Below are positions 7,826-9,186 of a DNA stretch of 9,186 nucleotides, in pieces (position 1 is the first letter of the stretch; every line of letters begins with the position of its first letter). Origin of the DNA: Bacteroidales bacterium. GTDB lineage: Bacteria; Bacteroidota; Bacteroidia; Bacteroidales; WRGA01. The notes under the pieces are model-generated. The model had not been told where the DNA came from. It saw only the letters and a program-made list of their open reading frames with translations, and made no database searches. Both the position numbers and the translations under genes were made by a program. The DNA lies in assembly GCA_031279795.1 (NCBI GenBank), contig JAITHZ010000226.1, positions 1 through 9,186 of the forward strand. Reading direction: 5' to 3'.

Positions 7826-8377
7826 ATGTATGTTGTTTCATCCCAAAAAATCTGTGCAAAATTAGTGAAATCATTGAAAATTCCAAATGAATGCAGTTCA
7901 ATTTGCCGCATTTTTGTATGCCTATCGACAGTTGATGGTGTAGCGGCGTTTAAAAAAGTAGCTTTAGGAGATAACGTCACAATCACGCCGTTCGGCGCTT
8001 ATCTGATTCAAGAGGAAACCGCCACTTCACTTCCGTTGAATATTACGGTTACTGGTCCCCTTACATGGACAGGCCTTACAGACTCCAGCTGGAACTATGT
8101 CTACAACTGGACTCCTCGGACAAAACCGACAGAATCTACTGATGTCGTGATTCCTGCTAATCCATCCGGCAGCAGATTTCCCATTCTTGCTTCAGGCACT
8201 AATAAAGCCTGCAATATCACCTTTGAACCTGGTGCAGAACTTGGTCGTCAGGATTTACTGACCTACACCAACGCTTTTGTGCAGTACGGCTTGAATTATA
8301 CTCCCCAAACATGGCTTATATTGTCCAGGTGGACAGCAACGGAAAGAAAAGGCCTATCTATTTTCTATACTCCGTAA
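7826..8377 (+). pseudogene. remnant of a large Bacteroidetes surface protein (5' fragment)
   Basis: The frame is open over 183 codons, but a coherent protein signal starts only near codon 38 (base 7937) and stops near codon 165. First comes F-K-K-V followed by T-P-F-x-A-Y-L (about 42-60), which resembles the tail of one beta-sandwich repeat. Then comes a module with W81-T-G, W89, N94-W95 and D-V-V-I-P (to 110), followed by P-I-L and N-I-T-F-E-P-G-A-E-L (130-139). That pattern is common in very large secreted or cell-surface proteins of Bacteroidetes. There is no signal peptide, and the nominal start overlaps the larE promoter on the other strand. The frame then runs into unrelated sequence after about base 8310. 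I read it as an internal piece of a decayed gene whose 5' part is gone. It might still be translated as an orphan, but I see no supporting promoter. Confidence 0.55.
7857..7887 (-). promoter_or_regulatory. Bacteroidetes-type promoter for larE-larB
   Basis: Read on the minus strand, TTTG (7887-7884) is followed after 19 bases by TAATTTTG (7864-7857), matching the phylum's promoter consensus with correct spacing. Transcription would begin near 7850, giving a leader of about 40 bases to the larE ATG. It also settles the larE start at 7809. No riboswitch-like structure is evident in the short leader. Confidence 0.6.
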
Positions 8378-8379
8378 CG

Positions 8380-8450
8380 AAAAATATAAAGTAAAAGCGT
8401 TGAGTGGCAAGTTTGAGGTCATATACCCGATTAGCCCTCCCAACGCTTTC
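8380..8450 (-). ncRNA. candidate small RNA with hairpin and U-rich tail
   Basis: A good minus-strand promoter (8457-8488) predicts a start near 8450. The transcript would begin with AAAGCGTTG, which pairs perfectly over nine bases with CAACGCTTT 38 bases later. An inner hairpin GGGU/ACCU with a five-base loop is also possible. The outer stem is followed on the minus strand by TACTTTATATTTTTCG, a U-rich run resembling a weak intrinsic terminator. No minus-strand protein of any length starts here. Family and function are unknown, and it matches no RNA I recognise. The RNA itself is inferred; promoter and stem are seen. Confidence 0.28.
8394..8449. repeat. 9-base inverted repeat
   Basis: The arms AAAGCGTTG (8394-8402) and CAACGCTTT (8441-8449) are perfect inverted copies separated by 38 bases. 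The arms end one base before the predicted start of the minus-strand transcript, so the repeat most simply forms the outer stem of that RNA. Confidence 0.6.
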
Positions 8451-8456
8451 AAGGTA

Positions 8457-8488
8457 CAAAGGTAAAACGAATATTTCAAACTACCAAA
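8457..8488 (-). promoter_or_regulatory. Bacteroidetes-type promoter on minus strand
   Basis: On the minus strand, TTTG (8488-8485) is followed after 20 bases by TACCTTTG (8464-8457), a full match with ideal spacing. It points left, towards the inverted repeat at 8394-8449, and no protein gene lies directly downstream in that direction. It overlaps the upstream region of the small plus-strand frame at 8494. Either it drives a small RNA or it is left over from the element that was inserted here. Confidence 0.45.
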
Positions 8489-8493
8489 TAAAA

Positions 8494-8619
8494 ATGGAAA
8501 TAATTTTAATCAACGAGGAAATTTTCAAGGAAAACAGCCCGATAAAGGATGATACGATTATTACGAAGTTTGTGCCTTACCTGTCTATCGCACAAAAAAT
8601 GTATATCGAACGCCGCTGA
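8494..8619 (+). pseudogene. truncated phage-type protein, N-terminal fragment (DUF6712-like)
   Basis: This 41-residue frame begins M-E-I-I-L-I-N-E-E-I-F-K-E-N-S-P-I and continues with K-F-V-P-Y-L-x-x-A-Q-K-M-Y-I-E-R before a stop. The I-N-E...K-E-N-S-P-I opening and the later A-Q-x-x-x-I segment resemble the start of small Bacteroidetes phage and prophage proteins that I associate with DUF6712. Those proteins are several times longer, so this is at most the first quarter. The A-rich leader before the ATG suits a real Bacteroidetes start. Right at its end, in a different frame, the surface-protein remnant resumes, so the truncation coincides with a junction. The family assignment is from memory of the pattern and is tentative. 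Confidence 0.38.
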
Positions 8620-8924
8620 CGTATACAGCTGCAAAGGTTGGTGAATTTACTTTTGAAAGCCAAAGTCCTGCCGTTAAATTCCTTAAGTTTAAAGCAACCG
8701 ACAACTATGCCGGTTGGGAAGCTGTTACGAATACGGAAACGACGATTGCCGCTGGCGATGCATTTGCATATGGTTTTGCAAGCGTTCCGTCTCCTGCCAT
8801 TCTTGAACTGCCGCGCAACTCCGCAACAGGAGGACGGTTGGTCACTACTACTATTTCGAAAGACTTGTTTTTTTATTTTTTATCAAAAGTATTTTATTAT
8901 AAGGTTGTAATATCGTATCTTTGA
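8613..8924 (+). pseudogene. remnant of a large Bacteroidetes surface protein (3' fragment)
   Basis: A frame without its own start reads P-L-T-Y-T-A-A-K-V-G-E-F-T-F-E, then a region with N-Y-A-G-W-E-A-V, then T-I-A-A-G-D-A-F-A-Y-G-F. The V-G-E...A-G-D-A-F-A-Y spacing is typical of the same class of large secreted Bacteroidetes proteins as the fragment ending near 8310. The likeness fades after about 8870, where the frame becomes F/Y-rich, and it stops at the TGA at 8922-8924, inside the next gene's promoter. I infer that both fragments come from one gene, with the middle lost and a roughly 300-base foreign piece in its place. They could also be from two related genes. Confidence 0.42.
8892..8923 (+). 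promoter_or_regulatory. promoter for the GH67-like gene
   Basis: TATCTTTG at 8916-8923 is a full TAnnTTTG match. The upstream box at the ideal distance (8892-8895) reads TTTT instead of TTTG, so it is slightly weaker. Transcription would start near 8930, leaving an AT-rich leader of about 45 bases to the ATG at 8975. Confidence 0.5.
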
Positions 8925-8974
8925 CGCATCAAAAAGAAAAATTTTTAATTTTATAAATTTTATTTTAAAACAAT

Positions 8975-9186
8975 ATGAAACTACGAACAGTACTATTTTA
9001 CATTTGCACTCTATTTGTCGGCGCTTCGGTTGTCTGTGCCGAAGACGGCAGCCGGCTCTGGTTGCCCAAAGCAGAAAGCAGAAAGCAGGAAGCAGAAAGC
9101 GTCGGCGCCCATGCCCGCGTAATTTCCAACCGGAAAAGCCCGGTAATATCCGTTGCTTTACGGGAGTTGCAAAACCACTGGAAAGG
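8975..9186 (+). CDS. alpha-glucuronidase, GH67-like (N-terminal part, cut by window edge)
   Basis: Seventy codons are visible before the window ends. The signal peptide has basic residues at 2 and 4, a hydrophobic core at 5-20, and a likely cut after A22 (V-C-A/E). The mature protein opens E-D-G-S-R-L-W-L (23-30), the characteristic start of GH67 alpha-glucuronidases, whose N-terminal beta-domain continues with a strand such as A-R-V-I-S and an R-E-L-Q-N-H-W-K-G segment, both seen here. These enzymes remove 4-O-methylglucuronic acid from xylan fragments. The catalytic barrel lies beyond the window, so activity cannot be judged. Residues 32-42 are a lysine/glutamate-rich insert encoded by 7-base tandem repeats and are not expected in the family. 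A good promoter box lies 52 bases upstream of the ATG. The main alternative is another glycoside hydrolase with a similar N-terminal domain. Confidence 0.75.
   Translation, partial: MKLRTVLFYICTLFVGASVVCAEDGSRLWLPKAESRKQEAESVGAHARVISNRKSPVISVALRELQNHWK
9068..9100 (+). repeat. 7-base tandem repeat inside the GH67-like gene
   Basis: The unit AAAGCAG is present three times exactly (9068-9088), once as GAAGCAG (9089-9095), and then partly as AAAGC (9096-9100), about 4.7 copies. It encodes residues 32-42 just after the signal peptide. Because 7 is not a multiple of 3, gain or loss of one copy would shift the frame. Confidence 0.9.

Larger units (their letters stand above)
8311..8465 (+). pseudogene. 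possible small frameshifted gene, phage-like
   Basis: An ATG at 8311 opens a frame beginning M-A-Y-I-V-Q-V-D-S-N-G-K-K. In the A-rich tract around 8343-8350 a single-base shift leads into another open frame reading A-Y-L-F-S-I-L-R-N-E-K-Y-K-V-K and then G-K-F-E-V-I-Y-P-I, ending at the TAA at 8463-8465. Joined, they would make a protein of about 50 residues placed 28 bases before the next small frame. I do not recognise the protein. The joined reading is my inference; each frame alone is short. The minus strand of the same stretch carries a possible small RNA, which is a competing explanation. Confidence 0.25.

Noticed and set aside
7810..7986. N-terminal extension of larE by 59 codons
   Set aside because: The larE promoter at 7857-7887 lies inside it, and the usual LarE start matches the Met at 7809.
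8394..8488. Invertible promoter switch formed by the 9-base inverted repeat
   Set aside because: The promoter boxes (8457-8488) lie outside the repeat arms, so inversion would not turn the promoter, and no invertase gene is in the window.
8311..8619. Insertion sequence within the gene debris
   Set aside because: There is no transposase reading frame, no terminal inverted repeats at the junctions, and no clear target-site duplication.
8638..8910. Plus-strand frame of 90 codons with an ATG start
   Set aside because: The frame one base over carries the surface-protein-like pattern (V-G-E, A-G-D-A-F-A-Y). The ATG frame is basic and leucine-rich without a family-like signal.

Overview
The window looks like Bacteroidetes DNA, most likely of the order Bacteroidales. 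Several promoters match the Bacteroidetes pattern (TTTG, a spacer of about 20 bases, then TAnnTTTG). Ribosome binding sites are A-rich rather than Shine-Dalgarno-like. The protein content also fits: DUF2147, an RND subfamily common in the phylum, a surface-protein repeat with a W..G/W/NW pattern, and a GH67-like xylan-degrading enzyme.

Bases 1-6265 (+ strand) hold a four-gene block: a secreted DUF2147 protein, a lipoprotein membrane-fusion adaptor, an inner-membrane RND permease and a TolC-type outer-membrane channel. The adaptor stop and permease start share one base, the permease-channel gap is 17 bases, and I see one good promoter ahead of the first gene. The last three genes form a complete tripartite efflux pump. 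No regulator gene is present, so the substrate cannot be read from the window.

Bases 6276-7809 (- strand) hold larE and larB, 4 bases apart and read from a near-perfect promoter at 7857-7887. They supply two of the three steps that make the nickel-pincer nucleotide cofactor of lactate racemase and relatives. larC and any cofactor-using enzyme are not here. LarE carries three cysteines (C92, C95, C173), as in the iron-sulfur-cluster version of the enzyme. larB and the channel gene converge with only 10 bases between them.

Bases 7830-8924 are a patchwork with no intact gene. Two fragments of a large Bacteroidetes surface-protein family (about 7930-8310 and 8613-8870) flank about 300 bases of different character. 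That insert holds a frameshifted small reading frame, a 41-residue piece resembling the start of a Bacteroidetes phage protein, and a minus-strand promoter leading into a hairpin that could be a small RNA. I read the region as a decayed gene with a phage-derived scrap inside it.

From 8975 to the right edge lies the start of a secreted alpha-glucuronidase-like protein (GH67), cut by the window. Just after its signal peptide are almost five copies of a 7-base repeat, which could switch the gene by frameshift. No tRNA, rRNA, CRISPR array or intact transposase was seen.
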